Part shown: piece by piece, positions 23,960 through 32,060 of the stretch | Layout: each line of letters opens with the position of its first letter | Position numbering within the stretch: the first letter of the stretch is position 1 | Assembly (NCBI GenBank): GCA_965371965.1 | Contig: CBDVAM010000011.1 | Coordinates: forward strand, 1 to 52,683 | DNA length: 52,683 nucleotides | Source of the DNA: S146-42 sp965371965 | Lineage (GTDB): Bacteria; Planctomycetota; Phycisphaerae; Phycisphaerales; UBA1924 | Direction of reading: 5' to 3' | Position numbers and translations under genes: made by a program | The notes under the pieces: model-generated | Databases searched by the model: none | What the model was told of the DNA's origin: nothing | The model's input: the letters and a program-made list of their open reading frames with translations, nothing else

Positions 23960-24873
23960 GATCCGTCCCCTTCGCGCGGGGGCGGATCGCCATGATCGTG
24001 GGCATGCTCTTGAGTTTGACCGTGCTCGTGCTCAGGATTGTCGCACTCACTGGCCGTGTGCGCATCGACATGCACCTCGCCGAAGAACGCCTCGACGTCG
24101 TGGCTGAACACCTCCGCGAGCACCTGCGGCGTCAACCCCCGCGGCGCACCATGGCTGTGCAACGTCCGATTCAGGCACGCCACCCGATCGCACCCCGCGG
24201 CGATCGCCCGCAGATCATGGCTCACAATCACGATCGTCAAACCCAACTCATCGTGCAGCTTGGCCAGCAGATCCGCGAACCGCTTCTGGCCCGAGACATC
24301 CACCCCGACCATCGGCTCATCCAGCACGAGTATCCGCGGGCGGCACGCGATGGCCCGCGCGATAAGCGTCCGCTGCAACTGCCCGCCGCTGAGGGCTCCA
24401 ATCGGGCGATCCGCGTACTCGCGTGCGCCGACAAGGTCGATCGCGTGCTCGCCAGCCTCGCCAACGCCCGCCGGCAGCCGCCTCCAGGGAGCAACCCGCG
24501 CCGCCAATGGCATCAACACCACCTGACGCACGCTCAGGGGAAACGCCAGCTCCGCCGCACTCCGCTGCGGCACGCTCGCGATACAACCGTCCCTGCGCGC
24601 ACGCTCTGCGGTCATCCCCAGCACACGAACCTCGCCCATCGTGGGACGAATCAGGCCCATCGCGAGCTTCAGCAACGTCGACTTGCCCCCGCCGTTGGGA
24701 CCGAGCACGCCCAAGCGCTCGCCGACATCGACGCTCAGGTCGATCCGCTCCACGGCGTCCATGGCCTGCCCGTCGTACCGATAGCTCACACCCCGAAACT
24801 CGATCGCGCTGACACCGCTCTTGGGTCCGCTCGAGGTCTGGCTCGTCGTCTCGTGTGTGGTCTTGCGTGTCAT
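23956..24873 (-). CDS. Metal ABC transporter ATP-binding protein with His-rich tail
   Basis: 305 residues: Walker A GPNGGGKST near residue 60, signature LSGGQLQR, Walker B ILVLDEP, switch His in IVSHDL. These mark an ABC ATPase, and it overlaps permease and binding-protein genes by four bases each, so it powers the same Zn/Mn importer. The C-terminal tail EHEHGQTQEHAHDHGD holds many His residues and could sense or buffer cytosolic metal. That tail is outside the core ATPase fold. Confidence 0.9.
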   Translation of the reverse strand: MTRKTTHETTSQTSSGPKSGVSAIEFRGVSYRYDGQAMDAVERIDLSVDVGERLGVLGPNGGGKSTLLKLAMGLIRPTMGEVRVLGMTAERARRDGCIASVPQRSAAELAFPLSVRQVVLMPLAARVAPWRRLPAGVGEAGEHAIDLVGAREYADRPIGALSGGQLQRTLIARAIACRPRILVLDEPMVGVDVSGQKRFADLLAKLHDELGLTIVIVSHDLRAIAAGCDRVACLNRTLHSHGAPRGLTPQVLAEVFSHDVEAFFGEVHVDAHTASECDNPEHEHGQTQEHAHDHGDPPPREGDGS

Positions 24874-25784
24874 GGCCCGCCGGGCTCCCCGCGCTCGAGC
24901 GTCCGGACGATCTCGTCCAGATTCGCCTCCATCATCGCGTACCAGTCGCCCTGCCCCAACGGATCCAGCCGCCCGATCGGCACACCGGTCGCCTCTGCGA
25001 TCCGCTCGGCGGGACCCCGCGCAAACTGCGGCTCAACAAACACGGCGCGAACGTCCGACTCGTGGATCGTCTCGATCACCCGCGCGAGCACCCCCGCCGA
25101 CGGCTCGACATGCTCGATCGGGCGGATCACCCCCGCGACCTCGATGGCGTAACGCTCGAACAAGCGATCCCACGCACGATGGTCGGTGATGACGCGATGG
25201 CCTTGGAAAGGCGCGAGGCGCTCGCGATTCGCGGTATCTACTTCGTCTATTCGCGCCAGCAGCAACCGAACTCTCTGCGCTCGAACAGAACGTCGCGAGT
25301 CACTCCCGCCCCCGTCTTCGCGCTCCCAACTCCCGACGCGCTCGATGAGCAGCCTTGCCAGGGACGGGTCGAGCCAGAGGTGCGGATCCAGCCCCTCATC
25401 GTCGTCGTGCGCATCATCGTGGTCGTGCCCGTCGCCCTCGATATCCACAACCTCCGCGAACACGATCTCCTCGCGAAACGCGTGGTCCGTCGACCGGAGC
25501 ATCGCCGCGAGCCCTGCCTCGACGCCCAGGCCATTGAGGATCACCAGATCCGCCCGACGCAACGCCGCCAGATCGCTCGCCTTGGGCGCGAACGCGTGCG
25601 GGCTGACCCCGGCGGGGATCAGCACGCGGACCTCCGATCCCGCGGGCAACGCCTCGCGGACCAGGCCAGCCAAGGGTGGAATCGACACAACCACCCGCGC
25701 CGGTCCCTCGGCCCGCGTCGCCACGTCCTCCCCACATGCCCCCAGGCCCAACACAACGCCACCGAGCAACACCAGCCACCCCAT
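24870..25784 (-). CDS. Zinc/manganese-binding lipoprotein of the ABC importer (ZnuA type)
   Basis: 304 residues. MGWLVLLGGVVLGLGACGE is a lipoprotein signal with lipobox LGAC, so the start at 25784 is preferred over ATG 26126, whose extra 114 residues are read from direct repeats. Cluster A-I features: GVSPHAFAPKASDL (first metal His), the His/Asp-rich loop GHDHDDAHDDDEG, LDPHLWLDP (second His), ITDHRAWD (third His) and a late acidic residue in VFVEPQFA. The metal is zinc or manganese; the His-rich loop favours zinc. First gene of the operon; no Zur box was recognised. Confidence 0.85.
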   Translation of the reverse strand: MGWLVLLGGVVLGLGACGEDVATRAEGPARVVVSIPPLAGLVREALPAGSEVRVLIPAGVSPHAFAPKASDLAALRRADLVILNGLGVEAGLAAMLRSTDHAFREEIVFAEVVDIEGDGHDHDDAHDDDEGLDPHLWLDPSLARLLIERVGSWEREDGGGSDSRRSVRAQRVRLLLARIDEVDTANRERLAPFQGHRVITDHRAWDRLFERYAIEVAGVIRPIEHVEPSAGVLARVIETIHESDVRAVFVEPQFARGPAERIAEATGVPIGRLDPLGQGDWYAMMEANLDEIVRTLERGEPGGP

Positions 25785-25836
25785 GCCACGGACCCCGCCT
25801 CTGCAAGGTCGGTGCTTTCCACAAGAGGCCCGCCCC

Positions 25837-26082
25837 GTGCCACCAACCGCTGCTCTGAGCGGTTGGTGCTCCCCCAAAGAGGCCCCGGCGCAAGCCTGGG
25901 CTCGGTCCCCACATCGGCGCTCCCCAAACGAGGCCCTGGCGCAAGCCTGGGCTCGCCCCGTGCCACCGACCGCTGCTCTGAGCGGTTGGTGCTCCCCCAA
26001 AGAGGCCCTGGCGCAAGCCTGGGCTCGGTCCCCACATCGGTGCTTCCCAAAAGAGGCCCTGGCGCAAGCCTGGGCTCGCTTG
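25837..26082. repeat. Composite 123-bp tandem duplication upstream of znuA-like gene
   Basis: Two units, 25837-25959 and 25960-26082, about 90% identical. Each consists of one dispersed hairpin (GTGCCACC...GGTTGGTGCT) and two copies of AGAGGCCCTGGCGCAAGCC, itself an imperfect hairpin GAG-CCC...GGGCTC. A fifth copy of the latter lies at 29632. The block fills most of the upstream region of the transporter operon. In one reverse frame it translates as repeating RAQACARASFGE, which I do not take as protein. Confidence 0.85.
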
Positions 26083-26299
26083 GCAAATCCACGCCTCCCG
26101 CCCGATTGAGAATCGATTCTCAACATCCCAAATCATACGCCCCACCCCAACCACGGTTCGCCCACCCCGCATTCCCCCTCTCCCCCGACCCCCGACCCCA
26201 GCTCACAGGCCCCCGACCCCCGACCCCAAACCCCCGACCCCGGGGCGAAGCCCCGCCTCGACCACCACGCACCCAGGCTCTACGATGCCCTCGCGATAA
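26083..26299. other. Low-complexity C-rich gap before tRNA-Ala
   Basis: Contains GATTGAGAATCGATTCTCAACATC, a palindromic stretch near 26104-26125, and then repeated CCCCCGACCCC units between 26185 and 26250. No gene was recognised. The tRNA promoter should lie near the right end but is not obvious. Confidence 0.4.
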
Positions 26300-26372
26300 G
26301 GGGCGGTAGCTCAGTTGGTAGAGCGCATCGTTCGCAATGATGAGGTCGTCGGTTCGATCCCGGTCCGCTCCA
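26300..26372 (+). tRNA. tRNA-Ala (anticodon CGC)
   Basis: 73 nt fold as a cloverleaf: acceptor GGGGCGG/CCGCTCC with one G-T pair, D-arm GCTC-AGTTGGTA-GAGC, anticodon arm CATCG-TTCGCAA-TGATG with CGC at positions 34-36 (codon GCG), T-arm with TTCGATC loop, discriminator A. CCA is not encoded. A strong terminator follows ten bases later. The tRNA marks the left edge of an accessory stretch, but no second copy of its 3' end was found downstream. Confidence 0.9.
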
Positions 26373-26381
26373 CTGAACCGG

Positions 26382-26418
26382 TCGCCGCGGGCGTGCAGCG
26401 CTCGCGGCGATTTTTTTT
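26382..26418 (+). terminator. Terminator after tRNA-Ala
   Basis: TCGCCGCG (26382-26389) pairs with CGCGGCGA (26403-26410) and is followed by eight T. A second hairpin, GGATGCC...GGCATCC, follows at 26421-26442. Confidence 0.9.
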
Positions 26419-26531
26419 GGTTGGATGCCGGTTGTCTGGCATCCATAAAACCGCCACACGCCTCATCGTGAGGATATTCGTTTACTTGAGAAGTCCGAGA
26501 GGCGCGCGATGGCTCGCCGGGGCAAAACCCC

Positions 26532-26540
26532 TGATATAAT
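26532..26540 (+). promoter_or_regulatory. Extended -10 promoter, probably giving a leaderless mRNA
   Basis: TGATATAAT is a perfect extended -10 (TGnTATAAT). The ATG of the Ala-rich gene begins six bases later at 26547, where transcription should start, and there is no Shine-Dalgarno sequence. The -35 position (about 26512) has no match. The surrounding 21 bases recur at 27891-27911. Confidence 0.6.
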
Positions 26541-26546
26541 GGGGAC

Positions 26547-27362
26547 ATGCCCGACCATCAACTGCCGACCGGAAAAGAACTCCAACGACTCCCATGGCCC
26601 GCAATAGTCGCCTTCGCGGCAAGATGCGCCCGCCACGTCCAACCGCTCTTCATCGAAGCGGCCAAGAAGCACAATCTCGACCCAAGGCACGCCAAGAGTG
26701 TTGACAACGCGATTACACTCGCGGCGGCTACGGCAGCAAACCCCGCCACCTCGGGTGACATTTTCGAGGCCCTCCACGGCGTCCGTGGCGCCGCCGACGA
26801 CGCCGCCCAGGCCGCCAACGACGCCTACGACGTCCGCGCCGCCCGCGCCGCCAACGCCGCCAACGACGCCGCCGACGCCGCCTACGTCGCCGCCTACGCC
26901 GACGACGACGCCCAAGCCGCCCAAGCCGCCTACGACGCCGCCGCCGCCGCCGCCAACGCCGCCGCCGCCAACGCCGCCCACGGCGGTAACGCCGTCATCG
27001 CCTCTATCAGAGCAACACGCAGGGACTTCGAGTTGCTCCTCGCCGCATGCAAGCCCAAGCACAAGGGCGGACTCGGATGGGATCACTCCACACCCGTCCC
27101 ACCCGAGTTCTTCGGGCCGTTGTGGCCCTGGGGCGAGCCAGAGGACTGGCCGGTCCAAGAAGATCCACCCGAGAACGGCGTCGGCCTCGAGATCGAGTTT
27201 GAGGTTTCGGCGGAAACAACGGATGAAGAGATTATCTCCAGAGCCAAGGCGCTCGCGCGCCAGGCCAACGCGGCGCACCGTGCGCATGGCGGGCACGGCC
27301 TCAAGGTCGATCTCATTGAGATCGAGGGCACGACGGCCGTTCCAGTCGGAGCTCGCTCATGA
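26547..27362 (+). CDS. Alanine-rich protein of unknown function
   Basis: 271 residues in three parts: an N-terminal helical region (LPWPAIVAFAARCARHVQPLF), a central stretch of about 70 residues that is mostly Ala with spaced Asp, Asn, Tyr (AADDAAQAANDAYDV, AAYVAAYADDDAQAAQAAYDAA), and a soluble C-terminal region with acidic and aromatic residues. The Ala region should be one long helix or helical bundle. Similar Ala-repeat architecture occurs in proteins labelled putative immunity proteins in actinobacteria and planctomycetes; this likeness is from memory and unproven. The stop overlaps the next ATG (ATGA). Translation is probably leaderless. Confidence 0.65.
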   Translation: MPDHQLPTGKELQRLPWPAIVAFAARCARHVQPLFIEAAKKHNLDPRHAKSVDNAITLAAATAANPATSGDIFEALHGVRGAADDAAQAANDAYDVRAARAANAANDAADAAYVAAYADDDAQAAQAAYDAAAAAANAAAANAAHGGNAVIASIRATRRDFELLLAACKPKHKGGLGWDHSTPVPPEFFGPLWPWGEPEDWPVQEDPPENGVGLEIEFEVSAETTDEEIISRAKALARQANAAHRAHGGHGLKVDLIEIEGTTAVPVGARS

Positions 27363-27829
27363 GCGTGCCACCTACCGATGGCCCGCCAGACAGCAACCCC
27401 CCGCCCCGCCGCATTCGCGTCCGGCTCTCGCAACGCAATCCAAGCGATCCCAAGGGCGACATCGACTTCGCACAATGGTGCATTCAAAACGGCATCCGAC
27501 TCGACGACGGCCGCGCGCCGCAACCCGAACCCGAAACACCTTCGGAAGCTCCACCAGCCAAGCCGATCCCCGATGAGCAACTGGAGACTGTCGCGGCCGC
27601 GGCGGTGGGCCAGGAACTCGACGAAATCAATGCACCGCTCGACGAGGCGCAAGCCAAGTCAGAGTATCCGAGCGACCGCCAACCCGAGCCGCCGTCGCGC
27701 GTAATCGTCATCATCCGAGACTGCGGTTCCTGGATGACAAACTTCGTCGTGGCCACATACACGGTGACGGTGAAACAAGTGGCAAAAGGCGTCACCGAAG
27801 CCATCATGGACAAGGCCGACAAGAGCTGA
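27359..27829 (+). CDS. Proline-rich protein coupled to the Ala-rich gene
   Basis: 156 residues. The N-terminal half is disordered and Pro-rich (PPTDGPPDSNPPPRRIR, QPEPETPSEAPPAKPIPDE), with a short ordered stretch GDIDFAQWCIQNGIRLDDG between. The C-terminal third (RVIVIIRDCGSWMTNFVVATYTVTVKQVAKGV) is hydrophobic but interrupted, perhaps membrane-associated. It overlaps the previous gene by four bases, so the two are very likely made together. Not recognised. Confidence 0.6.
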   Translation: MSVPPTDGPPDSNPPPRRIRVRLSQRNPSDPKGDIDFAQWCIQNGIRLDDGRAPQPEPETPSEAPPAKPIPDEQLETVAAAAVGQELDEINAPLDEAQAKSEYPSDRQPEPPSRVIVIIRDCGSWMTNFVVATYTVTVKQVAKGVTEAIMDKADKS

Positions 27830-27890
27830 TTGCTGAGAGGGTCAAAGACGCCCTCCGCACCATGGCCCAACCCAACCGCCCCCGCGCCAA

Positions 27891-27918
27891 GCAAAACCCC
27901 TGATATAATGGAGGCATG
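27891..27918 (+). promoter_or_regulatory. Second copy of the CCCCTGATATAATGG promoter element
   Basis: 21 bases identical to 26521-26541, including the perfect extended -10 TGATATAAT (27901-27909), then GxGxCATG. Here the ATG at 27916 opens only a 28-codon frame, so the real target may be the gene starting at 28008, with a leader of about 90 bases. Confidence 0.55.
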
Positions 27919-27989
27919 ACGCTCTTTCGCTTCGGAACCGGGATTTCGTGGCCCCTGGGGGTCGTTTGGGTTTTCGACTTCTTTGCCAT
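27915..27989 (-). pseudogene. Possible 5' remnant of a small basic protein gene
   Basis: From ATG 27989 the minus strand encodes MAKKSKTQTTPRGHEIPVPK and RKSVM before running into the repeated promoter element. The compact, basic HEIPVPKR segment has coding character and resembles small proteins I have seen in planctomycete genomes, while what follows is antisense to the neighbouring gene. A short gene cut by the element is the simplest reading. Confidence 0.3.
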
Positions 27990-28007
27990 TACAGAAGTGT
28001 AGCAACG

Positions 28008-28853
28008 ATGCACGCATCACTTGACGGCCCTCGCGCCAAACTCAGATTCGCAGACGAGAACATCAACCATCTCGCAAGCGCCTTGAACAGTTTCTTTGGC
28101 AAACACCCGCACAAGATCGTCTTCGAGCACGACAACGATCCTGAGTGGTGGAATGCCGTGCTCCGAAATGTCCCGGAGATCCCAATTGCGTTCGCAATCT
28201 CCGCCGGAGTCATTGCCCACGTCATTCGGTCTGCTCTTGACGGATTGGCATACCAACTCGTTGTCGTGAACTCCCGTGGGACACCCACCGAAAAAGACCT
28301 GCACCAAGTCATGTTCCCGATTCGCATCTTCCCTCACGGCGACAAGGGAGCAAACCCCGACATCCACGAGAGGGCCTTTAGCCCCGAAAGCGGGAACTTC
28401 AAGCCTCTTGGGCGCTTCCTTCCGGCGTGTGAGTTGTTGCAGCCTTACCAGCCTGGAAACGGAGACCGAGACAGCCCCCTCTGGTTGCTCGATAGACTGA
28501 ATAGCACCGACAAACACAGGACCGTTGTGTTCTTGACAACGATCACCGGCAAACTGACTGGAATTATGAAGGTCCCAGAGGGCGGTACCATCCAACCGGA
28601 TGGCACCTTCATCACTAAGTCCCCTCCACCGCATAGGTGGTATGGACGGGTCCCCTTTGAAAACGGCGCAAAGATCGCGTCCTTCAAAACTCCTGATCCC
28701 ACGAAAATGGACATGAATATCAAGGCGCTGCCTTGCGTAAAGTTCGGCGATGCTTGCATCGCCGTAGAAGGCGGCCCAGTCATCCGGACACTTCGGCAGA
28801 TTTGCTCGCACGCGAGCGATGTTGTCGAGAGTTTCGCGTCGGACTTCCCTTGA
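28008..28853 (+). CDS. Uncharacterised protein with RSALDGLAYQL and DKHR motifs
   Basis: 281 residues, no TM helix. HVIRSALDGLAYQLV near residue 70, FPIRIFP, LLQPYQPG and LNSTDKHRTVV near residue 165 form a pattern I associate with a widespread family of hypothetical proteins (LRSALDHLA...DKHR), often in accessory regions. The helical R-x(3)-D plus D-K-H-R pairing could be a HEPN-like active site, but this is speculation. ATG 28008 is preferred over 27948, which adds residues from the antisense of the remnant gene. GC is lower than in neighbouring housekeeping genes. Confidence 0.6.
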   Translation: MHASLDGPRAKLRFADENINHLASALNSFFGKHPHKIVFEHDNDPEWWNAVLRNVPEIPIAFAISAGVIAHVIRSALDGLAYQLVVVNSRGTPTEKDLHQVMFPIRIFPHGDKGANPDIHERAFSPESGNFKPLGRFLPACELLQPYQPGNGDRDSPLWLLDRLNSTDKHRTVVFLTTITGKLTGIMKVPEGGTIQPDGTFITKSPPPHRWYGRVPFENGAKIASFKTPDPTKMDMNIKALPCVKFGDACIAVEGGPVIRTLRQICSHASDVVESFASDFP

Positions 28854-28929
28854 GCTAGTCACGGCTCACCGCCTCTACAGAGAAGGGACAGTTGCCAAGA
28901 ATATTGATTAGAAGGGCCCCATGCCTTCG

Positions 28930-29214
28930 TCAAGAAGGATCCCTTCCCCGCACCCGCCGTTCTCGACGCACTTCGCAACTCCTGACGTCCGACACAGCCG
29001 GATCCGCTCGCCCCATCATCCGGCGCAACCCATCCCGAATCGCCTCGTCACGACACACACCGACGCCCTTGCCCAATAGCCGCGTGACCTCAGCATCCAG
29101 GCGTCGTCCACTCATTGATAGATCCACCTTGCCGCGCACATTCAGCGCCAGCCGTGCCGTGGCCATACCTTCAATCGTCCACTGCGAGCACTTTTCTCTG
29201 ATCACATCCGTCAC
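28930..29214 (-). CDS. Possible small protein, unknown
   Basis: A 94-residue frame from GTG 29214. The middle, RRLDAEVTRLLGKGVGVCRDEAIRDGLRRMMGR, has the amphipathic look of a short DNA-binding or helical protein; the basic tail (RRERRVRGRDPS) is less convincing. There is only a weak Shine-Dalgarno. It faces the gene at 29286 divergently. The 430-base gap it lies in has no better candidate. Confidence 0.3.
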   Translation of the reverse strand: MTDVIREKCSQWTIEGMATARLALNVRGKVDLSMSGRRLDAEVTRLLGKGVGVCRDEAIRDGLRRMMGRADPAVSDVRSCEVRRERRVRGRDPS

Positions 29215-29285
29215 TCGTCCGCCGTTTCGCGGTCATGCGCACTTTGCTGGTCGAGTAACCACATTCTTCTGATAAACTACCCACC

Positions 29286-29940
29286 ATGGGAGAAATCACA
29301 ACAACCACAGTCCTCCCCCCAACCACCGACGAACACGCGCTCGTGCGCGAGTTTCTCACCGCCGACACCGATCTGCTCCAACTCGCAGACAACCACCTGC
29401 TCCACATCCGCGAGCTCATCGCCTGGGTCGACTCGCAGCGCGTACAGGACATCCTCGCCGACATGCAGCGCATCGCCGAGATCAGAACCAACGCCATCCT
29501 CGCCCAAGCCCAATCAGCCGCGGCGACCCGTCTCGCCCAGACCGCCACCCGCGACCCCGACCGCATTCCAAAGGGGCAGATCGCGGCCCACGAATCCGCC
29601 CGCAAAGCCGCCTCCCACCTCCTCCGCCTCGAAAGAGGCCCCGGCGCAAGCCCGGGCTCCTTCGCGCCGCGCAAATCCACCGCCGAGGTGGCTATGCGAT
29701 CTCCCCCTCGCCTCCAATCCAGCCCCAGTCGTGCACCAAAATCACAGGCCCGACCGTCAAGAAGGGCGTCTACCCCACCTCCACTCACTCCATCCCCTCG
29801 ATTCTCCACTCGCGACACCAGCACGAGGAACTTCCAGCCGTCGACCGCGCAAAGAGGCTCCAAGGCCGACGAAGAACAGGAAGACGCCCTCCCTCACGGT
29901 CAGGCCTTGGATATCGCAAAGACCCGCTCAGAGCCCACCG
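29286..29940 (+). CDS. Uncharacterised helical protein, C-terminal end uncertain
   Basis: Residues 1-115 look coding: MGEITTTTVLPPTTDEHALV, then long charged helices (ELIAWVDSQRVQDILADMQR, TNAILAQAQSAAATRLAQ). At 29632 the frame enters a copy of the AGAGGCCCTGGCGCAAGCC repeat (read GPGASPGS) and becomes Ser/Pro/Arg-rich; it stays open by chance into the antisense of the S9 peptidase, so the true end cannot be set. The 3' end given is approximate. TGATAAACT at 29269-29277 is an extended -10 only eight bases before the ATG, suggesting a leaderless message. Confidence 0.4.
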
Positions 29941-29957
29941 CCGTCGCGCCGAATCTC

Positions 29958-32033
29958 CTACCCGCTTCCATGCGGTACCTCAGACTCCTCAAGTTCCAAG
30001 GAGGCTGGATCGTGCTCCTCGAACCACCGCAGGATCTCGGCAATCTTGGCGAGCAGATGGCTCGGGCGCGACGCAATGCCGTGGGAGGCCTCGGGGATGC
30101 GCACCATCCGTGTCGGGACTTTTCGCAACCGCAGCGCCTGGTAATACTGCTCGCTCTCGCTGATCGGCGTGCGGTAGTCCGACTCGCCGGTCAGCAGCAT
30201 CGTCGGCGTCGTGACGTTGCCCACCAGACTCAGCGGCGAGCGGTTCCAGTACTGCATCGGGTCCTCCCAAGGCATCGCGCTGAACCAATACGTTGGGAAG
30301 AAGGTGTACATGTCGGCGGTGAGCACGAAGCTGATCCAGTTGATCACCGGCTTGGCGACGACCGCGCCCTTGAATCGGTCGGTCTTGCCCACGATCCAGG
30401 CTGTCAGCACGCCGCCGCCGGAACCGCCCGTGACAAACAACCGATCCGCGTCGATGTGCCCTGTTGCGATCGCGGCGTCGGTGATGGCCATGAGGTCGTC
30501 GTAGTCCTCGCTCGGGTAGTTGTGGTGGATCTCGTTGGCGAACGCCGCGCCGTAGCTCGTGGACCCGCGCGGGTTGGCGTAGACCACCGCGTAGCCGGCG
30601 CTCGCGTAGAGCTGCACCTCGGCGCTGAATCGCGGGCCATAGTCGGCAAACGGCCCGCCGTGGATTTCAAGGATCATCGGGTGCCTGTCGCCGGGCTCGT
30701 GCTCGGGTGGCAGCACGAGCCAGCCCTCGATCTCCAGGCCCCCGACGGACTGTGCCGTCACACGCTCGGCAGTCGGGATCACCTTGTGACTCAGCAGATC
30801 CTCGTTCAGGTGTGTGCGAAAGATCTCCTCGCTGCGCCCGCCTTCGCCGTCCACCCTGGCGATCACAAGATCGCCCGGGCGGGTCGGGTCGGTCACCGTG
30901 TACGCGAACAGGCCGTCGGGTCCGACATCGAAGGCACCGCTGCCATAGGGGCGTCCCAGCGTCGTGCCGCCCAGATTGGTCGCGTGCACGATGATTTCAC
31001 CGTCGCGTCCGATGCTCGCGAGTTGACCGACGCCGTGGTCGGAGTAGGTGAACCAGATGCTCTGGGTGTCTGGCGAGAACTCGAACGCTCCTACCGAGCG
31101 GTCGAGGTCGCCGGTGAGATCTCGCATCTCGCCGGTCCCAAGGTCCAGGATGGACAGCACGCTGGTGTGCGTTCCCAGCATGCGGTCCTCGAAGCCGCCG
31201 AATGCGACCGTCCGCCCGTCGGGCGAGAGCCTCGGCGAGCCCTCGATGCCGTTGCGACTGGTTAGCTGTTCATGCTCGCCGGTTTGGACATTCAGGCGGT
31301 ACAGGTCCTGCTCTTGCGGGTCGTACTCGGCGTCTGGAACCGGATTCATGGCGACAATCAGATCGCCGCCGATCGTCCACGCGAGTTGTCCGGCGAAATC
31401 GGCGTCGCCATCGGTCACCTGCCTGGGCGTGCCGCCGTCGGCGGGGACCACGAACACGTGGCTCGCCCCTGCCTTTGCATACCCGCCCCCGTCGTTGCGA
31501 TAGATCACCTCGTCGATGATCTTGACCGGTGGTGCCCAGTCGGCACCCTCTGGCTTCTTGGGGAGCGCCGCCGGCGAAGCCGCCTCGTCCTCAACGAACA
31601 TGGCGAACGCGATGGAACTCCCATCGAGCGACCAGGCGGGGCTCTGGGCACCGGAGACCAGCCTCGCCACGCGTGCGGTGCGTTTGGTATCCATGAACAT
31701 CACGCGCAGCTCGGGCTGCCCGTCGCTCGACGTGCTATAGAGCAGGCGGTCGCCGCTGGGCGAGAAGACCGGCGACGAGTATGAGCCCCCGCCAGCCAGC
31801 AGCGGGCGATGCTCATTGCCATGTTCCAGATCCACCATCCAGAGGCTCGAGACGAACCGGTCGATCATGATGTCGGCGCTGACGCGCTGGTACACCACGG
31901 TCGAGCCATCCGGCGAGATCGCCGGGCTCGTCGCGTATTCGAGTTCGAATACGTCGCGCGCCTGGAAAGTCTCGTCACCCAGTCCTGGGGCACTCATGCA
32001 CGCCATCGCCACAACTATGAGAATCTCTCGCAT
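29958..32033 (-). CDS. S9-family prolyl oligopeptidase-like peptidase, secreted
   Basis: 691 residues with a signal peptide (IVVAMACMSAPGLG). Residues 30-420 form a TolB-like beta-propeller with recurring SPDGS/SPSGD/SLDGS motifs. The C-terminal alpha/beta hydrolase has HGGPFADYG (oxyanion), nucleophile Ser in VTGGSGGG, Asp in GESDYRTP and His in EASHGIA. It probably cleaves dipeptides or oligopeptides in the periplasm, as do DPP-IV/acylaminoacyl-peptidase relatives. The nucleophile elbow GGSGGG differs from the commoner GGSYGG. ATG 32033 follows TTGGAGC. It lies 27 bases downstream of the phosphatase gene, possibly in one transcript. Confidence 0.9.
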   Translation of the reverse strand: MREILIVVAMACMSAPGLGDETFQARDVFELEYATSPAISPDGSTVVYQRVSADIMIDRFVSSLWMVDLEHGNEHRPLLAGGGSYSSPVFSPSGDRLLYSTSSDGQPELRVMFMDTKRTARVARLVSGAQSPAWSLDGSSIAFAMFVEDEAASPAALPKKPEGADWAPPVKIIDEVIYRNDGGGYAKAGASHVFVVPADGGTPRQVTDGDADFAGQLAWTIGGDLIVAMNPVPDAEYDPQEQDLYRLNVQTGEHEQLTSRNGIEGSPRLSPDGRTVAFGGFEDRMLGTHTSVLSILDLGTGEMRDLTGDLDRSVGAFEFSPDTQSIWFTYSDHGVGQLASIGRDGEIIVHATNLGGTTLGRPYGSGAFDVGPDGLFAYTVTDPTRPGDLVIARVDGEGGRSEEIFRTHLNEDLLSHKVIPTAERVTAQSVGGLEIEGWLVLPPEHEPGDRHPMILEIHGGPFADYGPRFSAEVQLYASAGYAVVYANPRGSTSYGAAFANEIHHNYPSEDYDDLMAITDAAIATGHIDADRLFVTGGSGGGVLTAWIVGKTDRFKGAVVAKPVINWISFVLTADMYTFFPTYWFSAMPWEDPMQYWNRSPLSLVGNVTTPTMLLTGESDYRTPISESEQYYQALRLRKVPTRMVRIPEASHGIASRPSHLLAKIAEILRWFEEHDPASLELEESEVPHGSG

Positions 32034-32060
32034 GGTTTGCTCCAACAGGTTCTCTCTCTA

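Noticed and set aside
25785..26126. 114-residue N-terminal extension of the metal-binding lipoprotein
   Set aside because: It is translation of the 123-bp direct repeats and would bury the lipoprotein signal.
26120..26548. 142-codon minus-strand frame
   Set aside because: It contains GADRDRTDDLIIANDA, which is the well-known false translation of antisense tRNA-Ala.
26373..29940. Integrative element attached to tRNA-Ala
   Set aside because: No integrase and no second copy of the tRNA 3' end was found downstream, although the genes look accessory.
29941..31265. Continuation of the plus-strand frame from 29286 to 31265 as one 659-residue protein
   Set aside because: From 29958 it is antisense to a complete S9 peptidase with all three catalytic residues; only the first 115 or so residues look coding.
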